A stretch of 64,000 nt of DNA from Apostichopus japonicus (GCF_037975245.1 NC_092579.1:7127001-7191000); one strand, 5' to 3'; positions 45,948 through 58,071 are shown, numbered from the stretch's first letter. Numbers and translations: made by a program. Notes: generated by a model from the letters alone, not told the origin.

Positions 45948-46271
45948 AAAAAAAAGAAGAAATTCCTAGCAAAAGTCGAAGCTGAATTCGTTGCCGAACT
46001 GAAACAAGCCTTGCTGTGTGTTATACCTGACCTGACTCCAAATAACACCGCCGAAAGAATAATGTGGGTCAGCGCTTTCAGAATTCTCTTTCAATTAAAT
46101 CCTTCTATTATACCCACAAAAACCTGCAATTCTCCCAGGAACCTTAACGCTGACAACGTTGATCTCCGAAATGTCACTCTCTCTTCCTTCTCTCAAAAAT
46201 TACAGACACGGAGCACATTAAGTCAAAAGAATTGGAATTCATGGAACTTGGCAGGGGTAAAGAAATCATAG
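45948..46271 (+). other. Unidentified open frame, possibly a decayed coding fragment
   Basis: Open for about 107 codons after a stop at 45945. Parts look protein-like (FLAKVEAEFVAELKQALLCV, IPDLTPNNTAERIMWVSAF) with many charged residues, unlike the low-complexity ORFs elsewhere. From about 46200 a different frame is open as KSKELEFMELGRGKEIIDIG to a stop at 46291, which could reflect a frameshift. No family recognised, no splice context, and it could be chance. If real it may be a transposon or pseudogene remnant. Confidence 0.2.
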
Positions 46272-46291
46272 ACATCGGTACCAAAAAATTT

Positions 46292-47334
46292 TGATTAACT
46301 TTTCATGCATATAGAAACGGTTCCCTTTGATGAATGGCTTTGTGGATCGCTTGCACAAACGGCAGCCGTGGGAATACTTTTAAGGCATACCTATGAATTT
46401 TTAAGGCTTATGAATAATTGTAGTTATAGTAGGAAAAATCTTTGGCTTCCCATCTTTGGCAGAGAATACATATATTTGGATATATGTCAGTTAAAATACA
46501 TGTTTTGTTTGGTCATGGAAAAAGTTTCTTGAGTATAAATCGTCTTGTTGGACCAAATTCTATTATTACTTAGAATTTTGTCCTTGTTTTTTTTTTTTCT
46601 TTTTCATTTAGAGGCTAGGGGTCGTTTATATCATTGCAAAAGATGAATGACACACGTACCGAATGTCATACAGGTCCTATTTCAATCATAATCCATGCAT
46701 TTTCCATGGGCACCAGAAAAACAGGGTGTTATTCCCACTCGACATGTAGATCGTGGCATTTAGCTACACTTAATTACATTTCCGTTTTTTTGACAGTCGG
46801 TGTGAACTGGAGTAGGATAAGGTTTCTGAGCAGTGACACTAGACAAGGATCGGAGAGTGGTTCGTGGGCTAGACCTGAGTAACAAATATCTCTGAAGCAA
46901 GAATAGACAGAGCCTCAAAAAACATAAAAACGTCAATTATTTATATGCATCAAGGGTTTCCAAAGATTTTGCTTGAGTTTGTTTGCAAGATGATGCTGTT
47001 CTAAGATAGAGCTCTTTTACTGTCTTTTGCAGTGCTTTTACCTAGTAACGACGAGAAAAGTTTGGACAAAATTGTCTAGATGGTCTGCTAGGAAAATCTG
47101 TGACCCAAATTTAGTGCTAAGTTAAGGTGGATTGGATTAATCAAATTTTGTATCTCATTATAAAATTAAAAATTGAAAATTCAATTAGGTCACTTGGTCT
47201 GATATGTAAGTTCATTAATGCAATCTTCCAAAGTATTTGTAAAATATATAGTCTTAGAAATAAATACCATTGGTAAAATTATTCAGGTTGGAAAGTTGTA
47301 CATTGTTGAAAGGCTTAAATGGAACCATATATCC
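46292..47334. other. Non-coding, no recognised feature
   Basis: Short ORFs without motifs; poly-T near 46590. Confidence 0.4.
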
Positions 47335-47975
47335 CACCAGATTGGGTTAACATGCCTCATATAATAATGTAATACCATATTCCACATCTAAAATTGCAGG
47401 TACAGTCTTTCATTTCTAACATTACATAAACCTCATTCCCAACCAGATTGGGTTAACATGCCTCATATAATAATGTAATACCATATTCCACATCTAAAAT
47501 AGCAGGTATAGTCTTTCATTTCTAACATTACATAAACCTCATTCCCCACCAGATTGGGTTAACATGCCTCATATAATAATGTAATACCATATTCCACATC
47601 TAAAATAGCAGGTACAGTCTTTCATTTCTAACATTACATAACCTCATTCCCCACCAGATTGGGTTAACATGCCTCATATAATAATGTAATACCATATTCC
47701 ACATCTAAAATAGCAGGTATAGTCCTTCATTTCTAACATTACATAAACCTCATTCCCCACCAGATTGGGTCAACATGCCTCATATAATAATGTAATACCA
47801 TATTCCACATCTAAAATAGCAGGTATAGTCCTTCATTTCTAACATTACATAAACCTCATTCCCCACCAGATTGGGTCAACATGCCTCATATAATAATGTA
47901 ATATTTAACCTTATTCCACATCTGAAGCAGCTGCAGGTATAGTCTTTCATTTCTAACATTGTTTAAAATCTCATT
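47335..47975. repeat. 106-bp tandem array, six units
   Basis: ATTGGGTTAACATGCCTCAT, ATAATAATGTAATACCATAT, TCCACATCTAAAATAGCAGG, TATAGTCTTTCATTTCTAAC, ATTACATAAACCTCATTCCC repeats with starts at 47341, 47447, 47553, 47658, 47764 and 47870. Units are very similar; the last is degenerate. Confidence 0.95.
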
Positions 47976-48439
47976 CCCTACCAAACTGGCTCAACTTGTC
48001 TCATACATGTAAAGAGTGTTGGCAGTGTTTCGAAGTTGAAGATCCTAAGTTTACAGTGTACCATAATGCCGTAACCTTTAATGGAAATTTACCCAGAGAT
48101 TCTCCTTTGTTTTAACTCTCATTACTGACTCTGCATACAATTGAGGTTCTGTATCATTCTATGGAACAGTTCTTTATCTTTCCAAACTGGTGCAATCAGC
48201 TATTAAATTTATAAGGTCACCATTCTGAGACTGAAGATTTTGAGCATTTTCTTCATGCTCCATCGTTGTGACATAACAAACCAATATAGTTTGACATGTA
48301 ATATTATCCTTTCTAATGATAAACTTGAAGTCAGACATTTTTCAAGGAGTTTTCCAATTTGGGATGCATCATGTGATTAATTACTAGTTATGGAGATAAT
48401 CTTAACGATGAAATACATATATGTGTGTTTGTTCCTCAT
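47976..48439. other. Non-coding, no recognised feature
   Basis: AT-rich spacer after the 106-bp array. Confidence 0.4.
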
Positions 48440-48582
48440 ATGTTTATTTATATTATTATTTGTTTTAGTTTGATTGATTGCTTTGTATGAAACTGTGTTG
48501 CTTTGCTCTTCTGTAATTTTGAATCTTTCTATTGTGTATATGAAGTGATTGAAGTAAATTCAATTCAATTCAATTCAACTTG
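48440..48582 (+). repeat. Possible retroposon tail ending in (ATTCA)n
   Basis: TTGATTGCTTTGTATG, GCTCTTCTGTAATTTTGAAT, then TGAAGTAAATTCAATTCAAT and further ATTCA units. The style resembles a LINE 3' UTR with pentanucleotide tail, but no coding remnant is visible. Confidence 0.4.
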
Positions 48583-50449
48583 TTTTGAGAAAGTTGCATT
48601 TTACTTTTCCTTAGATTGGAAAAAATATAATTACTTCCTGTGACATGGTTATAAATTATGTAACCATTAAACACTGCCCTTTTTACGGAGTACCTTTAAA
48701 GCTACGATGTTTTAATATCAATTGGGAGGAAAACTATGCAAATGTAGGTTAACGACATTTACACTACCCGAACAAATTGCTTGAACAAGTTAAATGTTTT
48801 CCAAACTTTTATTCTATGCATGCATGAGCAACATAAATACCAACCATCTGTTCATGTGGCTATGGTAACTATTGAGGCCATGTTTCATGTGACTACAATA
48901 TTAATTATGTTTCACAGCTTCTAGCAAATCATTTTATGACATTCATGACAACAATGCTCACAGACTTGCAGTAGAATTACGATCATGAGAATTCTTTCAT
49001 ATTTTGTTGGAATATAAAATCTTCTACAACTTTTAAACAAGTGGGTTATACTTTTCTTCTGCAGTGAGTGGTCATTCAATATATTATCCTAAAATAACAT
49101 TCAGTTGCACTCAACAGAAAGTATCAAAATATCATTTGTGCACTGTACATTAATTGTACATGTTATAGGATTCCAAAAGGTGTCTGTTCTGGATTATATA
49201 TTTTGTACTTTAATGCAACATTACAGTACTAAACAAAACTTTGAGGGTTTCTTGCTTGGTCAGTTTCATATGGTCATACTATTTTGACAGTCAGTACCTA
49301 TGGTATATAACCTGCGGTCAGGTTATTTGCAAACACAATTGCTGCTCTGTCATATGAGCTTAAAGGGGATACAAATATATGTAAATTGCCACATATTGTA
49401 TTCTGCATATAAAGTATCTTATATATAATTTCATAATGTTCAGTACCTAATAACACTAGTCCTGTAGAACAGATTTTAAAGTTATTAAACATCTGCGATT
49501 CTGTGCACAGCAAACAACTTTTGTGATTGCCCTTGACTGTCTAGATCAATATACAAAGCATCACAGGTCGCTGTTTGCTGATGACTATTAAAGAGAAGCA
49601 CAAAACTATATGATTGACATTTTGATTCCTATTGTAACAGCACTATAGTTTCACAGACCCCCCTGACACAGGTGTCAGACTGAGGGGAGGGAGAATGGTG
49701 GGGAAGGGAGGGAGGGGCCAGTTCATGGTGCATAATGTGTTGTGAACATTGTGAACAAGTGATACAGTATGTCATTTACAGCTATGGGAAACTTAACCTA
49801 TTGTACAAATATATGGGGTATATACAACTCTTTCATTGCGATAACTTTGTGCACTTTTGCAAACTGTTAGCAATTTTGTGTTATAGAACTAGCTAAGTTC
49901 AACTGTAAAACTGAAGACCTTGATTAATGTAATGACACCACGGCAGACTTGGGATGGAAACGGGAACAAAAACAGAATTATAGTAAAAAATGACAAGTAA
50001 CTTTTAGCATATATTATATATACTGAAAATTAAGAGGTAAGATTGTGAAGTCACTTTAATAAGTTCTTACTGACATGACACCAGTGGTGGTGTGGAAATT
50101 ATGGGTACAAAACAACATAAAATTGTCTGTAGTCATATAACAAGTGAGGCATCATTATACTTCATGACCTAAATCACTAAATCAATTTAGCATGACGTGT
50201 TGCTAAGATACATGGGTTATAACCATTTTGGATCGATAAATAATTTCTTTAGTTTACTTGAGAAAGAAAGGTGACAAAATCACATGGTAACAGAACTCTG
50301 TTATTAATGTTAACCATATTAGAGAAATTATTATTATAGGTGCATATATATACAACAAATTATGACAGATAATGATGTGCAATCTGAGTCAAAAATAATT
50401 TCATGAGAAAGAACAAAAAGTATTTACACAAAATTTATACAGCAAGGTT
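48583..50449. other. Non-coding, no recognised feature
   Basis: A G-rich patch at about 49680-49720. No exon or longer repeat recognised. Confidence 0.4.
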
Positions 50450-50740
50450 CTTTGAGCCAGCCAGTAGTTGGGTCAATTTCTTTACGTGGCATGAAAGTAC
50501 AGTGTAGGAAAAATTGTCCCAACTGAGTATTTAAGCAACAAAATCCCAACTGTTAGTGCAGTGTGTAATGAAAATTTAAGATCTTGTACATGGTCCTTTG
50601 AGCCAGCCAGTAGTTGGGTCAATTTCTTTACAAGGCATGAAAGTAAAGTTTAGGAAAAAATGTCCCAACTGAGTACTTAAGCAACAAAATCCCAACTGTA
50701 AGTGCAGTGTGTAATGATAATTTAAGACCTTGTACAGTGC
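50450..50740. repeat. 146-bp tandem duplication
   Basis: CTTTGAGCCAGCCAGTAGTT, GGGTCAATTTCTTTAC, GCATGAAAGTA, TGTCCCAACTGAGTA, AAGCAACAAAATCCCAACTG, AGTGCAGTGTGTAATGA occurs from 50450 and again from 50596 with few differences. Confidence 0.93.
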
Positions 50741-51429
50741 AGTATTGCAGTAGACTGGTTGAACATTGTTTAGAGCATTCAATTGCTGAGTTAATCAATA
50801 AAATATCCATCCATAGGCAGTTTATACTTTATGCACATCTACAGAAGAAAGTATGAACTACCTATATGGATCGAAAGATATAGATATGTACAAAGAAACT
50901 TTTCAAGCTAGTCATTTAGTAAAATTGGGTACGGGAGAGGAGAGGTAATATGAAAAGAAGGAAATGAGCGGGGGGAGGTGGAGGGGGGCGGGGAATCAGG
51001 TTTCCATGAGATAGAATAATGTGGGAGTTCTTCGGCATAATTTGGTAACAGACTGCACACCATATCCTACTGTATGTAAATGTGTACAGTTTTGATACTT
51101 CATCACCTCTTATCAAAGAGTCTTCATGCAGCGGGGCTGAGAAGTGAAGAACTGCAAACTCTGTGTAATAAATTGACTTGATGGATTGTGCAGAATTTAT
51201 GTTGGATTTTAACAGAGTTAGAAAGTTTCCTTATCTTAACATAATTAAAAAGGTAATGCTGTTATTAAAATGATGTATGAAAATGACTGACCAATAATCA
51301 AATTTCCAGCATATGGTATTTGAGGGGCATATAAGACCAAATTACTGTTGACCTTGTACCTAACAGACAGTTTAAATGGAAATCTGCAGAAGCACAACTT
51401 GCTTCAATCCATCAATGACCTTAACTGAC
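50741..51429. other. Non-coding with purine tract
   Basis: G/A-rich stretch at about 50930-51000. Nothing else. Confidence 0.4.
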
Positions 51430-51704
51430 ACTGCAGACAGACCACAGGTTGGCACGGAGCTTACAGAAATTTTTTAAGTAAAGATACTTCCTAGATCGGC
51501 AGAAATGACCCTTGCCTGGCCCTGCTAATTTGCAGATAAACGAAGAATAATGAGGTGTCATCGCCAACAAAATGTGACAAATGTCAATAGATAGATGAGA
51601 GCGCAATAAAAAAGTCAATAATCGCGAATAAGTAAAAAGTGCTAAAAAGCTGAAAGGGCACCAGCAGTCCATTTGAGTCCGTCAGGGGGGGCATCCGCCC
51701 CCTG
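51430..51704 (-). mobile_element. hAT-like MITE, CAGTGGCG family, copy 3
   Basis: Reverse orientation relative to copy 2. On the minus strand it starts CAGGGGGCGGATGCCCCCCC, passes TGACGGACTCAAATGGACTG and TTGTTGGCGATGACACCT, and stops at CGTGCCAACCTGTGGTC, so the terminal CCACTG end is missing. A cryptic frame of 83 codons is incidental. Confidence 0.7.
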
Positions 51705-52728
51705 ACTGTATGGACGCTTTGTTACTGTTCATGAATATTTACGGCTTTACTTTGAATTTGAGTTAACGACACAAGTACATGATCAGGTGGAAACTTCAAA
51801 AACGATGGTCAGCTGATGCATAGTGTTTACAATGCAATTAACCAGTAAAAACTTCTCCATATATTTGCCCTTCAAACTTCCATGAAAACATCCATATTTA
51901 TACCTGCATGTGCACATGTGTTTTCTGTCCTTCTATTTTTTCTTTCTGTGTTTAACCAATGAACCATATATATGCATGATTGGGTTGCAGTACTAGGAAA
52001 TTGTCCAAACTTTGGGCACTTTGTTGCCTAGATGGGTTAAGTGTTCTCATTTTGGCTAAAATAGGCTAATATACTCAACACACACAGCTGGTGCCCTTGT
52101 GTAGAAGAGACAAAATGGCTGCATCACTCTTGCAGAAATCTGGCCAACGTATTTGCCTCGTGCTTGTTTCATGCATGTTTGCCTTTGAAGTGCGCTTGCA
52201 CTAAAAGTATATAATTGCACTGATGATGGCCATTGCTAGTAAATGCTCATGATCATCCCATGATACACTGTGCGCAAACAAGAACACAATCTAGCACAAG
52301 CTTGCTGAAGGTTATATTAAATTTGACTATTTTGATGCAATGCTTGCTTGGATTATCCACCAACTCGTGTTACCTCACACAAGCAAGGTTGTAGCCTAAC
52401 ATTAATATTACACTTACAGAAACGATTTGCAAGTTAATTTTTTCTTTCAAGTGTCTCTCTTCCGCATCTGTCCAGCTATACTGAATTACCTTGACAACTT
52501 CCACTATGAGACTCCTCTTTTAATATCCCAGTCAATTACTTGTAAGAACCTCTGTTAACTAGAATCTTGTCACGGCAAGCTTCTATATACTGCAACAGTG
52601 GGGGCCGGCATGGATGTAGAGAAATGAACAATGTCTGTCGAAAAAGATGCATATTGCATTCTCCATCCCATTTTATCCAAGATGGTTGATAGATGTTGTC
52701 AAAAATTGAGGTTCAACTTGCCCCTCAC
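51705..52728. other. Non-coding, no recognised feature
   Basis: AT-rich spacer; no repeat or exon recognised. Confidence 0.4.
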
Positions 52729-52846
52729 CATCGTAGTTTGTGCTTTCCATCCAATACAGGTGTGCAAGGCCTCGCTTGGTTAATTCTGCAACGAGCAATT
52801 CTTTTGTCGAAGGCCATTGCAGAGGTTGGCGAGTTGAATGACACAT
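52729..52846 (-). CDS. Possible exon of unidentified gene
   Basis: The minus frame MCHSTRQPLQWPSTKELL...TKRGLAHLYWMESTNYD ends at a good donor GATG|GTGAGG. It is 39 codons plus one base if translation starts at the first ATG. The composition is protein-like and not low-complexity. A clear acceptor upstream is lacking, so it would be a first exon or wrong. It lies on the same strand as the rhomboid gene, 34 kb upstream, but ends in phase 1, which does not join the phase-0 EF-hand exon. No family recognised. Confidence 0.25.
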
Positions 52847-53518
52847 AACATATAAGACTTGTTTCTTTAGCAGTCCTTTTTCAAAAAATAAGAGGGTAAC
52901 CAAAAACTAATTTTGCACATATTAGGCTTTGTAAATCAAGATGAAATGTGTGGAGTCTGGAAAATATTTGATGAACATGAACCCATTCATACTGTAGGAG
53001 AGTAAGTTATCTGATATCATAAAGCAAAATGCTACGCACAGAGGTTAAATTGCTAGATACAAGTCTAAAGATGTATAAACCAAAATTTTCAAAACTACTG
53101 TACGACACAAAATTTGAAATTTATTCCCTGTGGTGTAAATAATGGGGCAGGATATGAACTTTCCTAAGTTTACACAAAAGGTCTTACAGCGGCTATGTTA
53201 TACATTTCATTCGCAGACACTAATCAGTACTAAGCTCTAAACTTGAGCAAGTAATATAACTTGCTGAAAGTTTTCAAAAGCACTTTGCTGGTGGAATTCT
53301 TTTGCATTCACCCTGTCCTAGATATTTGATCATATTAAACAACTGAATGTCTCAGAGGGGATTAAATGTTGACGTCTGAAATTTATATGAATGACCATTA
53401 TTGGGCTTTTCTAGCTATATTTACAAATATATGAGACATAGTACACTTCAAAAGAATGAGTTCAGCTGTACCTTAAGCTAATACTTTAATACTTAATACT
53501 AAGCTAGTACCTTAAGAT
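52847..53518. other. Non-coding, no recognised feature
   Basis: AT-rich; short CTAATACTTTAATACTTAATAC-like local repetition near 53477-53510. Confidence 0.4.
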
Positions 53519-53727
53519 AATACGCCGGTGCCTTCTAATCATCAGGTCCCCAGTTCGAGTCACTCCAAGATTAATGTATGTTGTCCAGTTACAGAGTTGT
53601 TAACAATTGACAATTCATAATCATGGACGTTAAAATATGAATCTAAGAGACTGACTTCGGTCATCTTGCAGTTTTGATTAGCCAATGATGGCTTCTTCGC
53701 GAGTTCCTGCTTGCAGGAGGATCTAAA
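53519..53727 (+). mobile_element. tRNA-derived SINE, family 1, copy c (A box lost)
   Basis: Starts within the tRNA head (ACGCCGGTGCCTTCTAATCA), has B box CCAGTTCGAGTCACTCC, then the family body GACAATTCATAATCATGG, AATCTAAGAGACTGACTTCG, GCGAGTTCCTGCTTGCAGG and AGGATCTAAAATA. 5'-truncated at the A box. Confidence 0.88.
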
Positions 53728-54481
53728 ATACAATACTAATTCTATTTTGGCTTGGTGATATGATAAAACTGAGTTTAAAAAGCACACCAATGTGTTGCTA
53801 GTACAGTACTTATCCCTTTCAGATTACACTTTTCATCTTACCAGAGCAATATAACTTCTGTTTATAATATTGATTGTTTATATTTCACTGCACTTGAGCT
53901 ACTTTCAGGGGTTTATGTTTGCTCTTCAATATTTCATGCTTTCTTTTCTAGATTCTAGATTCATAGATATCTCACAAATATACTAGGGGCCAAGGCTTGC
54001 TGCACAGCAATTGATGTTAGGCTTATTTACATCCCTGTTGCATACAGCAGTGGCGGATCCAGGATTTCGCCGAAGGGGGGGCCCAGATGGGAAATGCCTA
54101 ATCGTCGTCCTGGGGGAGGGGTCTAAGGGGAGTGGGTGCCCCCTCCCCTTTGGGAAAATTTCACAAAATATGGAGGTCCTCGGTGCAATCTGGTGCTACT
54201 TTTCGTGAAAGTTTGGAGTAAAATTTATTTCCAATAAATCATGTATTCATGGTTTGCCGGGCATATATTTGCAATTTCGAGCAATGAGCTGGGATTTACG
54301 TCTTTGGGGAGTAGGTGGTGATGAAAACTACTTTTTACCAGGCTACTCCAGGCCATTTCATCTTGGATGCCCCCTTCCAGATGGAGACTATTGATGCAGT
54401 CAGAGTGCCCCTCTCACCTTCACTTTATCAGAATGATGGTGTACTCTTTTTGCAAATTTATTTTACAAAAAATTACACGCA

Positions 54482-55805
54482 CAGTGGCGTAGCTAGGATT
54501 TTTTGAGTGGGGGGGCACGGGGGGCTGTTCTTTCTTGTGGGGGGGCGGAGTTTACTATCTAAGCGGAGCGCCACCTTGGTTGGCGCGGAGCGTACAGAGA
54601 AAATTTGAGATTTCAGCACCCCCCAGATCGCAGGAGATGGCACCTGTGAGGCAAAATAGCAACCAAAATGATGTGCAACTTTGGTGACAAAAAAAGTTTT
54701 TTCTCTTTCATGCTGACTGGCCTTGCCAACTCAGCCAGACTTTAAACTTGAGGGAAGTTGGCATCATTTGTCGTTTCAAGCTGTCAAGGCCTTTCTCCCA
54801 ACTCAAACCCCTGTGGGCTACCGGTAGATTTGCAGGATATGCCCACATGTGGACTTAAATAGCATTAGAGGAAGGGGGTGGAAGACTAACACGCATCGAT
54901 GTTTCGGTAATGGTCCACATTGATGGCTCGGTGCTTATTAGGCCATTTATTGGGTTTCTTGAGGCAGCTGTCATCAGAATCTGGCTTTTTGTGCCAATCG
55001 ATGACCGATAACATGTATTGGTATGTAAATTTCTTCTTCATATATCTAGCAACACTCTAAAAACAAATGAGTGGATTTCATTCCATTGGAGTGATCACTC
55101 GGCGCACTTCAAATTAAGAGTAAAATTTAACTCTATTGGAGTTAACCCTCACTCCTAATATGAGTGAATATAACTCTATTAGGAGTTAAGATTTACTCCA
55201 ATGGAGTGGAAATTCACTCTTATACCGGAATGTGCTCAGTGATCACTCCCATGGAGTGAAATTCACTTATGTTTTTATCAGTACAGTACAGTGCATATCA
55301 TCATAGACGTACGTACGTACGTACTACGTACGTTCGTATATCAGACGCACTCGATACCCACGATACGATACGGTCCTGGAGAAACTATTTCCACTCATCA
55401 TTTTTTAAGGCGATACAGTAGTGAGTATTGAACAGGCACAGCCGCATGTTTGCAGGAAATTCAGAATTCCCAATATTTTATATCTCTACCAGTAGTGAAA
55501 ATCATGTTTCGACAGTTTCGTGGACATAAAAAGTTGTTTTGTGGAATATTCAATGACATATCAGGGGCGGATGCAGGATTTGTGACAGGGGGGGGGTCTG
55601 ACTGGTCCAGCCGGGCCTGAACGTAAGACTATCTAAGCGGAGCGCCATCATCGGTTGGCGCGGAGGGTACAAGAAAATTTTTGGCTTTACAAACCCCCCA
55701 GATGGCCGGAAACGGCACTTCCCGAGTATTCTAAGCAGCATGTACCTAGCCTGAAAATATGGATCTCATGTCTGCAATTTCAGGCCCCCCGTAGCTACGC
55801 CACTG
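54482..55805. mobile_element. Inner hAT-like element with imperfect 8-bp duplication
   Basis: CAGTGGCGTAGCTAGGATTT at the left and CGTAGCTACGCCACTG at the right form inverted ends. Flanks are TACACGCA and ATCACGCA, six of eight identical, the length expected for hAT. The internal CTATCTAAGCGGAGCGCCA...GGTTGGCGCGGAG block occurs twice in direct order (54.56 and 55.63 kb), the second inside a piece starting CAGGGGCGGATGCAGG at 55562. That piece may be a separate short copy inserted later. Confidence 0.6.
55043..55285. mobile_element. Palindromic MITE (ACTCC-rich) inside the hAT-like element
   Basis: ATTCCATTGGAGTGATCACT on the left pairs with the reverse complement of AGTGATCACTCCCATGGAGTG on the right. 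AACACTCTAAAAACAAATGA and CTGATAAAAACATAAGTGA form weaker outer ends. The interior carries repeated CTCTATTGGAGTT / CTCTATTAGGAGTT. An ACGT-rich microsatellite follows at about 55308-55335. Confidence 0.65.
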
Positions 55806-55933
55806 ATCACGCATGGGGCACTTTCCCTCGAACGCGATAAAAAAAAATCAAAAAAAAAAAAAAAAAAAAAAAATCAGGATTTTCAAAAAGGGGGGGCCCG
55901 GGCCCCCCGGGCCCCCCCCTGGATCCGCCCCTG

Positions 55934-57175
55934 TACAGTATGTATGATGGGAATACATACAACGAATAGGCCAGAAACATAAACCTGAAAATACAAAGGG
56001 TTAGATTATGGATATTCGTATTGACTCATCTACGGGGAAATATTTAGTGTTCAAATTTTGTGTAGCATTTCCAAAGGCTCTAAAGTTTTTCTCTAGACGA
56101 ACGCTATAGGGGTTACTGCTATACATCTTAACACTTGTACAGCAACTTTTCTGTTCTTGTTCTCAATTAGATGAATACACACATCAAGTACAAAATGAAC
56201 CACCATATATATGTTGAGCTGAATGTACTTAAAATTAAAGGCCATATATATCACAAACTAAAGTACACACACAGTAGATTCCTTAAATTGCCCTAAGCAA
56301 ACATTCATTCATCATTCATCCAAACATTTTCCATCATTGTGCATTTAACAGACAAAATTTAACACTCCATAAATCTCTGGAAATACAGTACTTTGAAAGC
56401 TCAAATCAATCAGGGGATCAATTTTGATATAAACGTGCAATTTTTACCAGTCTAAAATTTAGGGGCCAATACTGATGACACGTATGTTACGATAAAATGT
56501 TTACAGATTTTAATCTCTTTGGCAGCATATCCTGAGTTGATTCTGGTCATAACTGATGGCTGGCTATGCAGTTCATAAAATCTCAATAATGAATTTCATG
56601 CTCAGGCGAGATTCAGTCAAATCTCACTTCATTTTATGAAGTTAAACATAAAAATAATAATTAAATTATTAATATATAATAATATTAATATAATATTAAT
56701 ATATAAATTAATATATATAAATTAATATATAAATAATATATAAATTATTAATAATATTATAATTAATTGTGGCAAACAAATAAATAAAGAAAAAAAAAAG
56801 AAAAAAAATAATCTGCTTTTTCTAATTCAATATATATAGTTGATGAAACAATATTGAGAATAGAATAGAATAGAATAGAATCAAATTGAGTGGGTCATGA
56901 ATGATCCAGTCCTAAGGCACCTAAAAATAATTTAAATGAGATCAAAACTCATTCATTAGATCAGAGTTCAGAAAATATTACTGAATTTCCCACGAACATG
57001 TGACTACAATTGAACACTCTACTGATGTCGTCCCCTTAACGGCTCTCTGCAAATCTTTTTCTAGTTACAGTATTGTTGTTATTTTTTTATGAAAAACAAT
57101 ATAAAATATAACTGTTAGCAAACTGCTTATCCACTACAGAGCCTGTGTAAGAGAATGTGTAAAAGTAGAGTTGGC
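55934..57175. other. Non-coding with AT and GAATA simple repeats
   Basis: A TTAATATATAA-type tract spans about 56650-56760. (GAATA)n lies at about 56857-56880. No gene seen. Confidence 0.5.
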
Positions 57176-57308
57176 CTGACTTTTCAATCCTAGCAGGATC
57201 TTCTTCAGAGGCCTAAAGAAGATCCTGCCTCTGATCCTGCCTCATTTTAGCCTCTAAAGAAGATCCTGCTAGGATCGAAACGTCAGGCTAACTTACTTTT
57301 ACACATAT
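57176..57308. repeat. Inverted pair of the GATCCTGCTAGGATC motif
   Basis: The left arm CCTGACTTTTCAATCCTAGC, AGGATCTTCTTCAGAGGC is the reverse complement of the right arm GCCTCTAAAGAAGATCCTGC, TAGGATCGAAACGTCAGG. A third partial copy (AAAGAAGATCCTGCCTCTGA) lies between them. Right flank ACTTTTACACAT is shared with 41.8 kb. Confidence 0.8.
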
Positions 57309-58069
57309 TTTTTTTATGAATGGTGAATTTCCACTAGGACCCTTAATTTCCCACGAACCCGGTTCAGGTGGTTTCGCAAGTTTTTCTGGACAGTGCTGTA
57401 GTGTAAAGTCTGCCTTTATCATTTGCAGCGCCCTCAAACTTTTGAACAGACTTGACATATATTCCAAACATTCGTTACGGTGAAGCTTTGAACTTGTGGC
57501 CGTCCCAAGGCGAATTCGATAGAATAATATCTGATTATAACTTTTAAACAACTTCAAGAAATATATGACCATGAAAAAGGGAAATACATTTAACCTTGAC
57601 TTATTAACTCTTCTACGAATAATCACTTAAATAGGATTGTGACGTTAATAGACTTTCACTCTGCTTTCACCAGCCGCTGATGTAAATAAATTTTCAAGAT
57701 CATCTGCAAACTGTAAGTGAACCACAATTTTCAAGGACAGTAGAAAAGAAGGGGAAAAAAGGAGAAGTTGCTAATCTCTCTACTGTAGATGCAAGTGTGA
57801 CAAAACAGAAAATCTCATATAAAGTGGCATGACTTTTTTAATCAAAATTAAGAACTATAAGTACTTTGCAAAACTTGTAACATGTCCTACATTAAACCCG
57901 AGACTCTAAAGAAAGTTGTATTCAGTGTTATCTGTAAACCAATCAAAAACCTTGGGGAAAACCATGAATAGTACGATAAAAAGGATTTTAAACAGTGTCA
58001 CAAAATCTTGGGATAACTGCAATTAATCAGATCCATTGAAGCAAATGCAATTTCTCCCTTTTAGAACCA

Positions 58070-58071
<2 letters not shown>
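57309..58071. other. Non-coding, no recognised feature
   Basis: A 112-codon minus frame (57288-57626) begins in the repeat motif on its 3' side and shows no domain; not called. Confidence 0.4.

Larger units (their letters stand above)
54048..55933. mobile_element. Nested hAT-like complex, outer element
   Basis: The outer ends CAGTGGCGGATCCAGGATTT (54048) and, in reverse complement, CAGGGGCGGATCCAGGGGGG (55933) pair as inverted ends. TACAG is adjacent to both sides, but no full 8-bp duplication is seen. The right end has an A-rich run and a self-complementary GGGGGGGCCCGGGCCCCCCG string. Inside lie an element at 54482-55805 and a palindromic MITE. No transposase frame. Confidence 0.65.

Noticed and set aside
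54040-55941. 5-bp TACAG duplication as evidence of a Transib/RAG-like element
   Set aside because: Ends begin CAGTGGCGG, not CAC-A/T-TG style, and five bases in such sequence can match by chance.
57288-57626. 112-codon minus ORF
   Set aside because: Its end lies in a dispersed repeat and no domain or splice signal is visible.
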